Below are positions 45,749-55,532 of a DNA stretch of 64,000 nt, piece by piece. The DNA comes from Actinacidiphila oryziradicis (GTDB lineage: Bacteria > Actinomycetota > Actinomycetes > Streptomycetales > Streptomycetaceae): positions 1 through 64,000 of the forward strand of contig NZ_SUMC01000011.1 of the NCBI RefSeq assembly GCF_005047355.1, in the 5' to 3' direction. Position numbers and translations under genes: made by a program. Below the pieces are notes generated by a model. That model searched no databases. It was not told the origin of the DNA and saw only the letters and a program-made list of their open reading frames with translations. Each line of letters begins with the position of its first letter. The first letter of the stretch is position 1.

Positions 45749-46765
45749 ATGCTCAGTGAACGGCGGCTCGAAGTGCTGCGTGCGATCGTCCAGGACTATG
45801 TGGGCACCGAGGAGCCGGTCGGCTCCAAAGCACTCACGGAGCGGCACAGCCTCGGCGTGTCACCCGCGACCGTCCGCAACGACATGGCGGTGCTGGAGGA
45901 CGAGGGCTACATCCACCAGCCCCACACCAGCGCCGGGCGGGTACCCACCGACAAGGGGTACCGGCTCTTCGTCGACAAGCTCGCGGGCGTCAAGCCGCTG
46001 TCCACGGCCGAGCGGCGGGCGATCCAGAACTTCCTCGACAGCGCGGTCGACCTCGACGACGTCGTGACCCGTACGGTGCGGCTGCTGGCGCAGCTGACCC
46101 GGCAGGTCGCTGTCGTCCAGTACCCCTCGCTCACCCGCTCCACCGTGCGCCATGTCGAGCTGCTCGCGCTTTCACCGGCCCGCGTCATGCTCGTACTGAT
46201 CACGGACACCGGGCGGGTCGAGCAGCGGCTGGTGGACTGCCCCGCCCCGGTGGGCGAGACCGTGCTGGCCGATCTGCGGGCCCGGCTGAACAGCCGGGTG
46301 GTGGGGCGGCGGTTCGCCGATGTCCCACCGCTGCTGCAGGATCTGCCGGACAGCTTCGAGCAGGACGACCGGCCCGCCGTGTCGATCGTCCTCGCCACCT
46401 TGCTGGAGACGCTCGTCGAGGAGACCGAGGAGCGGATCATCCTCGGCGGCACGGCGAACCTCACCCGGTTCAATCATGATTTTCCGTTGACGATCCGCCC
46501 GGTGCTGGAAGCGCTGGAGGAGCAGATGGTGCTTCTCAAGCTGCTGGGGGAGGCCAAGGACTCGGGCATGACCGTACGTATCGGTCATGAGAACTTCCAC
46601 GAGGGCCTCAACTCCACATCCGTCGTCGCGGTCGGCTACGGTTCGGGCGAGGAGGCCGTCGCCAAACTCGGCGTGGTCGGACCGACCCGCATGGACTACC
46701 CCGGAACGATGGGAGCGGTACGCGCAGTGGCACGTTACGTCGGACAGATCCTGGCGGAGTCGTAA
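45749..46765 (+). CDS. hrcA: Heat-inducible transcriptional repressor HrcA
   Basis: The product is 338 residues from ATG 45749, 8 bp after GGAGG; the upstream GTG 45740 overlaps that site. The winged helix is [20 protein letters not shown], then [20 protein letters not shown], followed by [18 protein letters not shown]. The GAF-like C-terminal domain is complete. Regulation is by the CIRCE site upstream. dnaJ starts 1 bp after its stop. Confidence 0.96.
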   Translation: MLSERRLEVLRAIVQDYVGTEEPVGSKALTERHSLGVSPATVRNDMAVLEDEGYIHQPHTSAGRVPTDKGYRLFVDKLAGVKPLSTAERRAIQNFLDSAVDLDDVVTRTVRLLAQLTRQVAVVQYPSLTRSTVRHVELLALSPARVMLVLITDTGRVEQRLVDCPAPVGETVLADLRARLNSRVVGRRFADVPPLLQDLPDSFEQDDRPAVSIVLATLLETLVEETEERIILGGTANLTRFNHDFPLTIRPVLEALEEQMVLLKLLGEAKDSGMTVRIGHENFHEGLNSTSVVAVGYGSGEEAVAKLGVVGPTRMDYPGTMGAVRAVARYVGQILAES

Positions 46766-47911
46766 GTGGCGACGGACTACTACGCCGTCCTGGGTGTGCG
46801 CCGCGATGCGGGCCCGGACGAGATCAAGAAGGCCTTCCGCCGCCTCGCGCGCGAGCTGCACCCGGATGTCAATCCGGATCCGAAGACCCAGGAGCGGTTC
46901 AAGGAGATCAACGCCGCTTACGAGGTGCTCTCCGACCCGCAGAAGAAGCAGGTCTACGACCTCGGCGGCGACCCGCTCTCCGCCAACGGCGGTGGCGCGG
47001 GCGCCGGCGGGCCGGGTGGCTTCGGGGCCGGGTTCGGCAACTTCAGCGACATCATGGACGCCTTCTTCGGGCAGCAGTCCCAGCGTGGACCGCGCTCGCG
47101 GACGCGGCGCGGCCAGGACGCGATGATCCGGCTGGAGATCGAGCTCGACGAGGCCGCCTTCGGCACCACCAAGGACATCCAGGTCGACACGGCTGTGACC
47201 TGCGCCACCTGCTCCGGCGAGGGCGCGGCGCCGGGCACCGCCGCCCAGACCTGCGACATGTGCCGCGGCCGCGGCGAGGTCTCCCAGGTCACGAGGTCCT
47301 TCCTCGGCCAGGTCATGACCTCGCGGCCGTGTCCGCAGTGCCAGGGGTTCGGTACGGTTGTGCCCACTCCGTGCCCCGAGTGCGCGGGCGACGGGCGCGT
47401 TCGCTCCCGGCGGACCCTCACCGTCAAGATTCCGGCCGGCGTCGACAACGGCACCCGGATCCAGCTCGCCGGCGAGGGCGAGGTCGGGCCCGGCGGCGGC
47501 CCCGCCGGTGACCTCTACGTCGAGATCCGCGAGTTGCCGCACGCGGTGTTCCAGCGGCGTGGTGACGATCTCCACTGCACGGTCACTCTGCCGATGACGG
47601 CCGCGGCTCTCGGCACGAAGTGTCCGCTGGAGACGCTGGACGGCCTGGAGGAGGTCGACATCCGGCCCGGCACCCAGTCCGGCCAGTCCGTCCCCCTCCA
47701 CCAGCGTGGAATCACCCATCTGCGGGGCGGCGGGCGTGGGGATCTCATCGTCCACGTAGAGGTCCAGACCCCCAGCAAGCTCGACCCCGACCAGGAGGAG
47801 CTGCTCCGCCGCTTCGCCAAGCTGCGCGGCGAGGAGCGGCCGTCGGGCCACTTCCAGCCGGGCCAGCAGGGGCTGTTCTCGCGGCTGAAGGACGCGTTTA
47901 ACGGGCGCTGA
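46766..47911 (+). CDS. dnaJ: Molecular chaperone DnaJ (second copy, hrcA-linked)
   Basis: The product is 381 residues from GTG 46766. J domain YYAVLGVRRDAGPDEIKKAF with HPD in ARELHPDVNPD. A Gly-rich region follows, then four CxxCxGxG zinc modules from CATCSGEGAAPG to CPECAGDGRVRS, and the C-terminal substrate-binding domain. It is the DnaK co-chaperone that usually accompanies hrcA in actinobacteria. It is followed directly by repeat copy B. Confidence 0.96.
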   Translation: MATDYYAVLGVRRDAGPDEIKKAFRRLARELHPDVNPDPKTQERFKEINAAYEVLSDPQKKQVYDLGGDPLSANGGGAGAGGPGGFGAGFGNFSDIMDAFFGQQSQRGPRSRTRRGQDAMIRLEIELDEAAFGTTKDIQVDTAVTCATCSGEGAAPGTAAQTCDMCRGRGEVSQVTRSFLGQVMTSRPCPQCQGFGTVVPTPCPECAGDGRVRSRRTLTVKIPAGVDNGTRIQLAGEGEVGPGGGPAGDLYVEIRELPHAVFQRRGDDLHCTVTLPMTAAALGTKCPLETLDGLEEVDIRPGTQSGQSVPLHQRGITHLRGGGRGDLIVHVEVQTPSKLDPDQEELLRRFAKLRGEERPSGHFQPGQQGLFSRLKDAFNGR

Positions 47912-47912
47912 G

Positions 47913-48487
47913 TTTTGGCGCCCTGCGCCGGGGGTGGGGTGCGCTTTGTTCGGTGGTTGGGTCGGTGGCGCCTCCGGGGTGACTCGCTCCCCCAACCTTC
48001 GGCCGGGAGGTGCCCCCACGACTGTGTGCCAGGACCCGGCGTTCTTTGCGCCATCGCCGCCGGCACTTGGGCGACACAGTCTGCGGGGACACACCCCTGC
48101 ACCGCCCCCTTCGGCCCGGTTCAGCGCCTTGCGGTGCGTGGTTCCTTGGGGTCCAAACCACCGGGTGCGGTGCCTTTGGTTTTACGGTCTCCGCCACGGC
48201 GAGGCCGTCACGCGCTTGTCCGGCTGGGAGGGGACGCGCCGGGGTGTCCCCGCAGGGGACGAGCGCGTGCACCCCGGGCAAGCGGGCTGTGGACCCGCAC
48301 GCGCGAGCCCCGAGGAGATCACCCCACAGCGGCCCCGACCCCGACCACAACATCGCGTGCCGGCCAGCACGACCACCAAGCCCGTCCGGCGCTTGTGGGG
48401 GCACCTCCCGGCAACCACCGCAGAGGGGGCGCGGAACCGGCACGCCAGCGCCGGAGCACCCCGCCGCGCCGGTCCGGCCGGACAAAC
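47913..48487. repeat. Dispersed 0.6-kb repeat, copy B (inverted relative to A)
   Basis: It begins 1 bp after the dnaJ stop. The reverse complement is collinear with 26193-26822, with long nearly identical stretches (for example CGGGGACACCCCGGCGCGTC) and several indels. The two copies face each other across 21 kb. No gene with a credible start lies in 47912-48558; several GC-biased open frames on both strands are not protein-like. Confidence 0.8.
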
Positions 48488-48558
48488 GGCACCCCCGAAC
48501 GGGGGGACCCGGCACCGCCCCGGCCAGCCCGGCGAGGGCGACGTGAAACGATGAGCTC

Positions 48559-49620
48559 ATGTCCGAGCTCTCCGAACTCGCCCTGTATCCGATCGTTCAG
48601 GCCCCGATGGCGGGCGGGGCGTCCAGCCCAAAGCTTGCCGCTGCCGTGTGCGAGGCGGGCGGGCTGGGTTTTCTCGCCGCTGGGTACAAGACCCCCGAGG
48701 CCATGTACGAGGAGATCAAGCAGGTCCGGAGCCTCACCCAGCAGCCATTCGGGATGAACCTGTTCATGCCGCAGCCGCACACCTCCGACCGCTCCGCCGT
48801 CGAGGTCTACGCGGAGCAGCTGGCGGGGGAAGCGGCCTGGTACGAGACGTCCCTCGGGGACCCCGACTCGGGCACGGATGACGCGTACGAGGCCAAGCTG
48901 TCCATCCTTGTCGACAATCCGGTGCCGGTGGTGAGCTTCACTTTCGGCTGTCCGAGCGGCAAGGCGCTGGCCTCGCTGGCCAAGGCCGGGACGTTGACCG
49001 TGGTCACCGTCACTTCTGTCGCCGAGGCGCAGACCGCCGAGCGGGCGGGTGCGGGGGCGGTGTGCGTCCAGGGCATCGAGGCGGGCGGCCACCAGGGCAC
49101 CCATCGCGACGACCCGCGGCTCGACGGCGCGGCCGTCGGCCTCCTGGCGCTCGTCCCGCAGGTCCGCGAGGCGGTGGAGGTGCCGGTCATCGCGGCCGGC
49201 GGCCTGATGCGCGGCGACCAGATCGCGTCGGTGCTGGCGATCGGCGCGGACGCCGCCCAGTTGGGCACCGCGTTCCTGGTCTGCCCCGAGTCCGGCGCAA
49301 GCGCCCTGCACAAGCGGGCCGTCACGGATCCCGTCTTCACTCACACCGAGTTCACCCGGGCCTTTTCCGGCCGTCCTGCGCGGGGTCTCGTCAACCGCTT
49401 CATGCGCGAGCACGGACGGTATGCCCCGGCGGCGTATCCGCAGGTCCACCACTTGACGTCGCCCCTGCGCAAGGCCGCCGCCGCGGCCGGTGACCCGCAG
49501 GCCATGGCCCTGTGGGCCGGCCAGGGCCACCGTCTCGCCCGTGACCTGCCCGCCGGCCAGCTCGTCGAGCTCCTGGCCGACGAACTCGACGCCGCCCGCA
49601 ACGCGATGGCCGCATCGTGA
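48559..49620 (+). CDS. Nitronate monooxygenase family FMN enzyme
   Basis: The product is 353 residues from ATG 48559 (an upstream ATG at 48551 is out of frame). A TIM barrel with the family features: PIVQAPMAGGASSPKLAAAV, GGLGFLAAGYKTPEAM, the FMN-phosphate region VQGIEAGGHQGTHRDD and VIAAGGLMRGDQIASVLAIG. It oxidises alkyl nitronates or related toxic nitro compounds using FMN and O2. rsmE starts inside its stop codon. Confidence 0.88.
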   Translation: MSELSELALYPIVQAPMAGGASSPKLAAAVCEAGGLGFLAAGYKTPEAMYEEIKQVRSLTQQPFGMNLFMPQPHTSDRSAVEVYAEQLAGEAAWYETSLGDPDSGTDDAYEAKLSILVDNPVPVVSFTFGCPSGKALASLAKAGTLTVVTVTSVAEAQTAERAGAGAVCVQGIEAGGHQGTHRDDPRLDGAAVGLLALVPQVREAVEVPVIAAGGLMRGDQIASVLAIGADAAQLGTAFLVCPESGASALHKRAVTDPVFTHTEFTRAFSGRPARGLVNRFMREHGRYAPAAYPQVHHLTSPLRKAAAAAGDPQAMALWAGQGHRLARDLPAGQLVELLADELDAARNAMAAS

Positions 49621-50354
49621 CCGCGCCGGTCTTTGTCGTCGAGCCCGGGCGGCTCAGCGGCGACCGGATCGTGTTGTCCGGCCCCGAGGGCCGGCACGCG
49701 GTGTCGGTGCGCCGGCTGCGGGTCGGGGAGGAGATCGTCCTCACGGACGGGCGGGGGAGGGCGGCTTACGGCTCCGTCGCCGCGGTCTCCGGCAAGGACG
49801 AGCTGGAGGTCGCCGTCGATGAGCTACGGACCGAGCCGGAGCCCCGGCCCCGTATCACTGTCGTCCAGGCACTGCCGAAGGGCGACCGCGGCGAGCTCGC
49901 CGTGGAGACCATGACCGAGACCGGCGTGGACGCGATCGTGCCGTGGGCGGCTGCGCGCTGCATCACCCAGTGGAAGGGCGAGCGCGGCGCCAAGGCTCTG
50001 GCGAAATGGCGTTCCACCGCGCGGGAGGCCGCGAAGCAGTCGCGGCGGCTGCGGTTCCCTGACGTGGCCGATGCCATGACGACCCGTCAGGTCGCTGGGC
50101 TGCTCGGCGCCGCCGATTTTGCCGCGGTCCTGCACGAGGAGGGCGCGGAGCCGCTGGCTGCTGCCCCGCTGCCGGACGACGGCGACCTCGTCCTCGTCGT
50201 CGGCCCCGAGGGCGGTGTCTCGCCGGACGAGATCGACGCCTTCGCCGCGGCGGGGGCCAAACCGTACCGCCTGGGCCCGACCGTGCTCCGGACCTCCACG
50301 GCGGGGGTCGCCGCTACGGCGCTGCTGCTGGGCCGCACAGGCCGCTGGGGCTAA
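49617..50354 (+). CDS. rsmE: 16S rRNA (uracil-1498-N3)-methyltransferase
   Basis: The product is 245 residues from GTG 49617 (GTGA overlap with the previous gene). An N-terminal PUA-like RNA-binding domain (RIVLSGPEGRHAVSVRRLR) and a C-terminal SPOUT domain with the SAM knot LVLVVGPEGGVSPDEIDAF and YRLGPTVLRTSTAGVAAT. It methylates U1498 in the decoding centre of the 30S subunit. The stop TAA is also the left flank of a MITE-like insertion. Confidence 0.92.
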   Translation: MTAPVFVVEPGRLSGDRIVLSGPEGRHAVSVRRLRVGEEIVLTDGRGRAAYGSVAAVSGKDELEVAVDELRTEPEPRPRITVVQALPKGDRGELAVETMTETGVDAIVPWAAARCITQWKGERGAKALAKWRSTAREAAKQSRRLRFPDVADAMTTRQVAGLLGAADFAAVLHEEGAEPLAAAPLPDDGDLVLVVGPEGGVSPDEIDAFAAAGAKPYRLGPTVLRTSTAGVAATALLLGRTGRWG

Positions 50355-50538
50355 GAGGGCCCGGCAGTAGGCGGGGCGGCGTCGCGGGCCGAGCTGTGAC
50401 ATCAGCCGACTCCGTCGGCGGGCTCGCCTGGCGGCGTTGTCGTCGGTCGCCGCAGCTCCGCTGTGTCTTCCTCCTCCGCCTTGCCAGACTCGGCCCTCGC
50501 CCCGCTCCTTCACCCACCCCGCCTACTGCCGGGCCCTC
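50355..50538. mobile_element. MITE-like element with 22-bp terminal inverted repeats
   Basis: A perfect 22-bp inverted repeat bounds 184 bp. The left end (50355-50376) starts GAGGGCCCGGCAG and the right end (50517-50538) is its exact complement. Both ends are flanked by TAA, which could be a 3-bp target duplication. The left TAA is the rsmE stop. The inside is non-coding and can pair further (GGGCCGAG at about 50386, CTCGGCCC at about 50490). The structure fits a non-autonomous transposable element; the likely transposase is not in the window. A very large terminator-like hairpin is the alternative. Confidence 0.6.
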
Positions 50539-50602
50539 TAAGAGCCATCCCGTAGGGCTTCTCGCAGCACACCATGGGGAAAGACGGCCCACTTCGGGCC
50601 GC

Positions 50603-50707
50603 CCATTCCGGCGGATCATGAACGATCCCTTCGCCGCCGCCGCGCCCGCCGCAGAGCGGCTGATGTCACGCGCCGGCGCGGTGACCGCCCATGATCCGCC
50701 GGAATGG
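50603..50707. repeat. Inverted repeat with perfect 18-bp ends
   Basis: CCATTCCGGCGGATCATG (50603-50620) and its exact complement (50690-50707) surround 69 bp. An open frame (50618-50767) begins inside it but is not convincing. Together with the MITE-like element it fills the gap 50355-50776. It is either a second small element or a structured leader of the protease gene. Confidence 0.55.
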
Positions 50708-50776
50708 CCCCGGTGGCGAGCAGATCGTAGATCCAAAACGGTCGTCATGAGGCCGATTCGTGGTTAATGTGGCGAC

Positions 50777-53700
50777 GTGACGCAGCCTTCGTACCTCCGG
50801 TATCCGCATCTGCACGGCGAGTTGATCACGTTCACGGCCGAGGACGACGTCTGGGTGGCGCCGCTCGGCGGGGGGCGGGGGTGGCGGGTGAGCGCGGACA
50901 ACATGCCGGTGGATCATCCGCGGATCTCGCCGGACGGGGAGTGGGTGGCCTGGACGTCGACCCGCGACGGCGCACCGGAGGTGCATGTCGCGCCGGTGGA
51001 CGGCGGGCCGTCGAGGCGGCTGACGTACTGGGGGAGCAGACGGACCTCGGTGCGGGGCTGGACGGCCGCGGGCGAGGTGCTGGCGATCAGCGCCTACGGT
51101 CAGGCGTCGTCGCGCCGGAGCTGGGCGTGGGCGGTACCGGTGGACGGGGCGCCGGGGCGGACTCTGCCGTACGGGCCGGTGGGGGACGTGGCGTACGGGC
51201 CGGAGGGCGCGGTGCTGCTGGTGTCGGCCGGGATGGGCCGGGAGGCGGCGGCGTGGAAACGGTACCGGGGCGGGACGGCGGGGAAGCTGTGGCTGCGGAG
51301 CACGGAGGGCGCGGAGTTCGAGCGGCTGCATGAGGACCTGGACGGGAATGTGGAGTCCGGGATGTGGGTGGGGGAGAGGATCGCCTTTCTCTCCGACCAC
51401 GAGGGCGTCGGGGCGGTCTATTCGAGCCTCCCGGACGGCACCGAGCTGCGCCGGCACAGCCCGGTCGACGGCTTCTACGCGCGCCACGCGGCAACGGACG
51501 GCACCCGGGTCGTGTACGTCTGCGCCGGGGAACTCTGGCTGCTGGACGATCTCGCCGAAGCCACCCCCCGCAAGCTCGACGTACGCCTCGGCGGCCAGCG
51601 CACCGACCTCCAGCCGCACCCCATCCGCGCCGCCCACCACCTCAACGACGCGCGCCCCGACCACACCGGCCGCGGAAGCGTGGTCGAGGTACGGGGCACC
51701 GTTCACTGGGTCACCCACCGGAGCGGCCCGGCCCGGGCGCTCGCCGCCGGGCCGGGGGTGCGGAACCGGTTGCCGCGGACCTTCGGGGGCGAGGGCGACC
51801 AGCAGGTCGTATGGGTCACCGACGCGGAGGGCGAGGACGCGCTGGAGGTCGCCCCGGCGGCCGGCACGGCGCCCGGCACGCCACCGCGCCGGCTGGCGGC
51901 GGGGCGGCTGGGCCGGGTCCTGGGGATGACCGTCTCGCCGGACGGCCACCGGATCGCCGTGGCGTCGCACGACGGCCGGATCCTGCTCGTCGAGACGCAG
52001 ACCGGCGAGGTGCGGACCGTGGAGACGACCGAGCACGGGCACGCCACCGGCCTGACCTTCTCGCCCGACTCCGGCTGGCTGGCCTGGTCCCACCCGGGGC
52101 CCGGCGAGCTGCGCCAGCTGAAGCTGGCGGCCACGGCGGATCTCGCCGTCACCGAGGCCACTCCGCTGCGCTTCCGGGACCTCTCGCCCGCCTTCACCTC
52201 CGACGGCAAGCACCTGGCGTTCCTGTCCGAGCGGGCCTTCGACCCCATCTATGACGAGCATGTCTTCGACCTGTCCTTCCTCGGCGCCTGCCGCCCGCAT
52301 CTGATCACCCTGGCGGCCACCACCCCTTCGCCGTTCGGCCCGCAACGGCACGGCCGTCCCGTCGACCCCGCCGCCGAGGAGAAGAAGGAAGCGGACGGTC
52401 AGGACGACTCCGGCAAGGGGAAGACGGAGGGGGAGGGCGAGGACCGGCCCCGTACGCCGGTCACCCGCGTCGACGCCGAGGGGCTCGCCGACCGCATCAT
52501 CCCCTTCCCGGTCGAGGCCGCCCGCTACTCCACGCTCCGTGCGGCCAAGGACGGCGTGCTGTGGCTGCGCCATCCGCTGCGCGGAGTCCTGGGCGCGGCC
52601 CTTGCCACGCCCGAGTCCGAGCCGCCCGGCAGCGCGCTGGAGCGCTACGACCTCAAGCAGCTCCGTATCGAGGAACTCGCCGACTCCGCGGATGACTTCG
52701 CGGTCAGTGGCGACGGCAACAAGGTGCTCATCACCTCCGGCACCCGGGTGCGGGTCGGCTCAGCCGACCACAAGTCGGTGCCCGCGGAGGACGACTCCGA
52801 CAGCAATGTCGCCGTCGACCTCTCGCGGATCCGCGTCACCGTACGGCCGCAGGACGAGTGGCGGCAGATGTACGACGAGGCCCACCGTCTCATGCGTGAC
52901 AACTTCTGGCGCCCCGACATGGGCGGCGTCGACTGGGACGCGGTACGGGACCGCTACCGCCCGGTCCTGGACCGCGTCGCCACCCACAGCGACCTCGTGG
53001 ACTTGTTCTACGAGGTCGTCGGCGAGCTCAACACCTCGCACGCCTATGTGATGCCCTCCGGCGGCCATGGGAACGGCCTGCACCGCCAGGGTCTGCTGGG
53101 CGCCGACATCTCCCGCGACGCCGAGGGGCTGTGGCGGATCGACCGCGTCCTGCCCTCGGAGACCTCCGACCCGCAGGCCCGCTCACCACTGGCCGCCCCC
53201 GGCGTCGCCGTGCGCGCGGGCGACGCCGTCCTGGCCGTCGACGGGCACCCCGTCGACCCGTTCACCGGTCCCGGCCCGCTCCTCATCGGCGCCGCCCGTA
53301 AGCCCGTCGAGCTCACCATCGCCCCGGCGGGCGGCGGAGCCGTACGGCACGCCGTCGTCGTACCGATCGCGGACGAGGAGGCGCTGCGCTACCACGACTG
53401 GGTCGCCGGACGGCGCGCCTACGTCCACGAACAGTCCGGCGGGCGGCTGGGGTACCTGCATGTACCCGACATGGTCGGTTCCGGCTGGGCGCAGCTCCAC
53501 CGCGATCTGCGGGTCGAGGTCGCCCGGGAGGGGCTGGTCGTCGACGTCCGGGAGAACAGCGGTGGCCACACCTCGCAGCTCGTCGTGGAGAAGCTTGCCC
53601 GGCGGATCGTCGGCTGGGACCTGCCGCGTGGGCTCCCCGCCTACAGCTACCCGCAGGACGCGCCGCGCGGGCCCGTTGTCGCCGTGGCCAACGAGTTCTC

Positions 53701-54028
53701 CGGGTCGGACGGCGACATCGTCAACGCCGCCATCAAGGCCCTCGGCATCGGCCCGGTCGTCGGCACCCGCACCTGGGGCGGCGTCGTCGGCATCGACTCC
53801 CGCTACCGGCTGGTCGACGGCACCCTCGTCACCCAGCCGAAGTACGCCTTCTGGCTGGAGGGCCAGGGCTGGGACGTCGAGAACCACGGCGTCGACCCGG
53901 ATGTCGAGGTCCTCCACACCCCCGACGACTGGGCCGCCGGCCGAGACCCCCAGCTCGACACCGCCATCCGCCTCGCCCTCGACGCGCTGGCGGTGACCCC
54001 GGCCAAGTCCCCGCCGCCACTGCCCTAG
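50777..54028 (+). CDS. Tricorn-type S41 peptidase
   Basis: The product is 1083 residues from GTG 50777. Two beta-propeller regions occupy residues 1-620 (for example RISPDGEWVAWTSTRDGAPE, FSPDSGWLAWSHPG), with an acidic linker at about 535-560. A PDZ domain (AAPGVAVRAGDAVLAVDGHP) and the tail-protease core follow, with the catalytic Ser in VANEFSGSDGDIVNAAIKAL near residue 975 and GTRTWGGVVGI. The tricorn core protease degrades peptides released by the proteasome, in the cytoplasm. Full length compared with family members. Confidence 0.92.
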   Translation: MTQPSYLRYPHLHGELITFTAEDDVWVAPLGGGRGWRVSADNMPVDHPRISPDGEWVAWTSTRDGAPEVHVAPVDGGPSRRLTYWGSRRTSVRGWTAAGEVLAISAYGQASSRRSWAWAVPVDGAPGRTLPYGPVGDVAYGPEGAVLLVSAGMGREAAAWKRYRGGTAGKLWLRSTEGAEFERLHEDLDGNVESGMWVGERIAFLSDHEGVGAVYSSLPDGTELRRHSPVDGFYARHAATDGTRVVYVCAGELWLLDDLAEATPRKLDVRLGGQRTDLQPHPIRAAHHLNDARPDHTGRGSVVEVRGTVHWVTHRSGPARALAAGPGVRNRLPRTFGGEGDQQVVWVTDAEGEDALEVAPAAGTAPGTPPRRLAAGRLGRVLGMTVSPDGHRIAVASHDGRILLVETQTGEVRTVETTEHGHATGLTFSPDSGWLAWSHPGPGELRQLKLAATADLAVTEATPLRFRDLSPAFTSDGKHLAFLSERAFDPIYDEHVFDLSFLGACRPHLITLAATTPSPFGPQRHGRPVDPAAEEKKEADGQDDSGKGKTEGEGEDRPRTPVTRVDAEGLADRIIPFPVEAARYSTLRAAKDGVLWLRHPLRGVLGAALATPESEPPGSALERYDLKQLRIEELADSADDFAVSGDGNKVLITSGTRVRVGSADHKSVPAEDDSDSNVAVDLSRIRVTVRPQDEWRQMYDEAHRLMRDNFWRPDMGGVDWDAVRDRYRPVLDRVATHSDLVDLFYEVVGELNTSHAYVMPSGGHGNGLHRQGLLGADISRDAEGLWRIDRVLPSETSDPQARSPLAAPGVAVRAGDAVLAVDGHPVDPFTGPGPLLIGAARKPVELTIAPAGGGAVRHAVVVPIADEEALRYHDWVAGRRAYVHEQSGGRLGYLHVPDMVGSGWAQLHRDLRVEVAREGLVVDVRENSGGHTSQLVVEKLARRIVGWDLPRGLPAYSYPQDAPRGPVVAVANEFSGSDGDIVNAAIKALGIGPVVGTRTWGGVVGIDSRYRLVDGTLVTQPKYAFWLEGQGWDVENHGVDPDVEVLHTPDDWAAGRDPQLDTAIRLALDALAVTPAKSPPPLP

Positions 54029-54116
54029 CCTGGGACCCGTCCGGGTGCCTACGCCGATACGATGCCGTTCGTTGTCATCGCACGTCATCAACTCGAAAAC
54101 CGGAGAGGGAGACGCC

Positions 54117-54476
54117 ATGGCGGGAGAACCGCAGGCAGACTGCCTGTTCTGCAAGATCGTGTCGGGCAGCATTCCAGCGACCGTCGTCCGTGAGACCGAG
54201 ACCACCGTCGCGTTCCGGGACATAAACCCACAGGCCCCCACCCACGTCCTCGTCATCCCCAAGGTGCACTATCCGGACGCCGCCTCCCTCGCCGCCGCCG
54301 AGCCGCAGATCACCGCGGACCTGCTGCGCGAGGCCGGCGAGGTCGCCGCCGACGACAAGGTGGACAGCACCGGCTACCGCGTCGTCTTCAACACCGGCCC
54401 CGGCGCCGGCCAGACGGTCTTCCACGCGCATGCCCACGTCCTGGGCGGGCGCGGCCTCGACTGGCCTCCCGGGTAG
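54117..54476 (+). CDS. HIT-family nucleotide hydrolase/transferase
   Basis: The product is 119 residues from ATG 54117 with GGAGAGGGAG upstream. Zinc-site Cys pair [16 protein letters not shown]; the histidine triad is HAHAHVLGG near the end. Members are dinucleoside polyphosphate or adenosine-phosphoramidate hydrolases. It is the usual neighbour of this S41 peptidase and of RNase Z. A terminator-like hairpin is not obvious before the next gene, which begins 8 bp later, so the two are probably cotranscribed. Confidence 0.92.
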   Translation: MAGEPQADCLFCKIVSGSIPATVVRETETTVAFRDINPQAPTHVLVIPKVHYPDAASLAAAEPQITADLLREAGEVAADDKVDSTGYRVVFNTGPGAGQTVFHAHAHVLGGRGLDWPPG

Positions 54477-54483
54477 CGCATCT

Positions 54484-55389
54484 GTGTCCGTACGCGAACT
54501 GGTCGTGCTCGGCACCGCCAGCCAGGTCCCGACCCGTCACCGGAACCACAACGGCTACCTGCTGCGCTGGGACACCGAGGGCCTGCTCTTCGACCCCGGC
54601 GAGGGCACCCAGCGTCAGATGCTGCGCGCCGGGGTGGCCGCGCACGACATCACCAGGATCTGTGTCACGCACTTCCACGGCGACCACAGCCTGGGCCTGG
54701 CCGGGGTGATCCAGCGCATCAACCTCGACCGGGTGCCGCATCCGGTGGCGGCCCACTACCCGCTGTCCGGGCAGCGGTTCTTCGACCGGCTGCGCTACGC
54801 GACCGCCTACCGCGAGACGGTCAAGCTCCGCGAGGAGCCGGTGCGGGCGGACGGCGTGCTCGCCCGGACCGCCGGGTTCGTACTCGAGACGCGGAAGCTC
54901 TCGCACCCCGTCGAGGCGTACGGCTACCGGCTCACCGAGCCGGACGGCCGCCGGATGCTGCCCGACCGGCTGGCGGCGCACGGCATCGCCGGTCCGGACG
55001 TCGGGCGGCTCCAGCGCGAAGGCGTGCTCGGCGGGGTCACCCTGGACGAGGTGAGCGAGGAGCGGCGCGGGCAGCGTTTCGCGTTCGTCATGGACACCCG
55101 GGAGTGCAAGGGGGTGGACGCGCTGGCGGAAGGGTGTGACATGCTCGTCATCGAGTCGACGTTTCTGGACGAGGACGCGGCGCTGGCCAAGGACTACGGC
55201 CACCTCACAGCGGGGCAGGCGGCGCGGGCGGCGGTCAACGGGCGGGTACGGCATTTGGTGCTGACGCACTTTTCGCAGCGCTACCCGGACCCGGAGTTGT
55301 TCGCGCGGCAGGCGCGGGCGGCCGGCTTCGACGGCGAGCTCACCGTGGCCCAGGACCTGATGCGGGTCCCGGTGCCACGGCGCCGGTAG
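54484..55389 (+). CDS. rnz: Ribonuclease Z
   Basis: The product is 301 residues from GTG 54484. The MBL fold with tRNase Z features: [20 protein letters not shown], the zinc motif [17 protein letters not shown] (about residue 61), FVMDTREC and [12 protein letters not shown]. It trims 3' tails of tRNA precursors lacking an encoded CCA. It is probably transcribed with the HIT gene. Confidence 0.92.
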   Translation: MSVRELVVLGTASQVPTRHRNHNGYLLRWDTEGLLFDPGEGTQRQMLRAGVAAHDITRICVTHFHGDHSLGLAGVIQRINLDRVPHPVAAHYPLSGQRFFDRLRYATAYRETVKLREEPVRADGVLARTAGFVLETRKLSHPVEAYGYRLTEPDGRRMLPDRLAAHGIAGPDVGRLQREGVLGGVTLDEVSEERRGQRFAFVMDTRECKGVDALAEGCDMLVIESTFLDEDAALAKDYGHLTAGQAARAAVNGRVRHLVLTHFSQRYPDPELFARQARAAGFDGELTVAQDLMRVPVPRRR

Positions 55390-55440
55390 CGCGGGCCTGT
55401 GGCCGATGTGCGGGCCGGTGGTCGGTGTTGTGCCCACCCT

Positions 55441-55482
55441 CCCCCAGCTACCTCCCCCGGCCTTCGGCCGGGAGGTGCCCCC
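55441..55482. repeat. Single unit of the GGGGGCACCTCCC intergenic repeat
   Basis: CCCCCAGCTACCTCCCCCGG followed by the GCCTTCGGC hairpin and GGGAGGTGCCCCC. It is the reverse complement of the 54-bp unit type found at 26653 and 26832, lying between the rnz stop and the pectate-lyase stop. It may also serve as a bidirectional terminator. Confidence 0.75.
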
Positions 55483-55532
55483 ATCTCGCTTCGTTCGCCC
55501 TGCGGAACGCCTGCCCACAACTGGTTGACGTC

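Noticed and set aside
50618..50767. 49-codon ORF beginning MNDPFAAAAP before the protease gene
   Set aside because: It begins inside an inverted-repeat arm, has a weak ribosome site and a frame that runs into the promoter region; not convincing as a gene.
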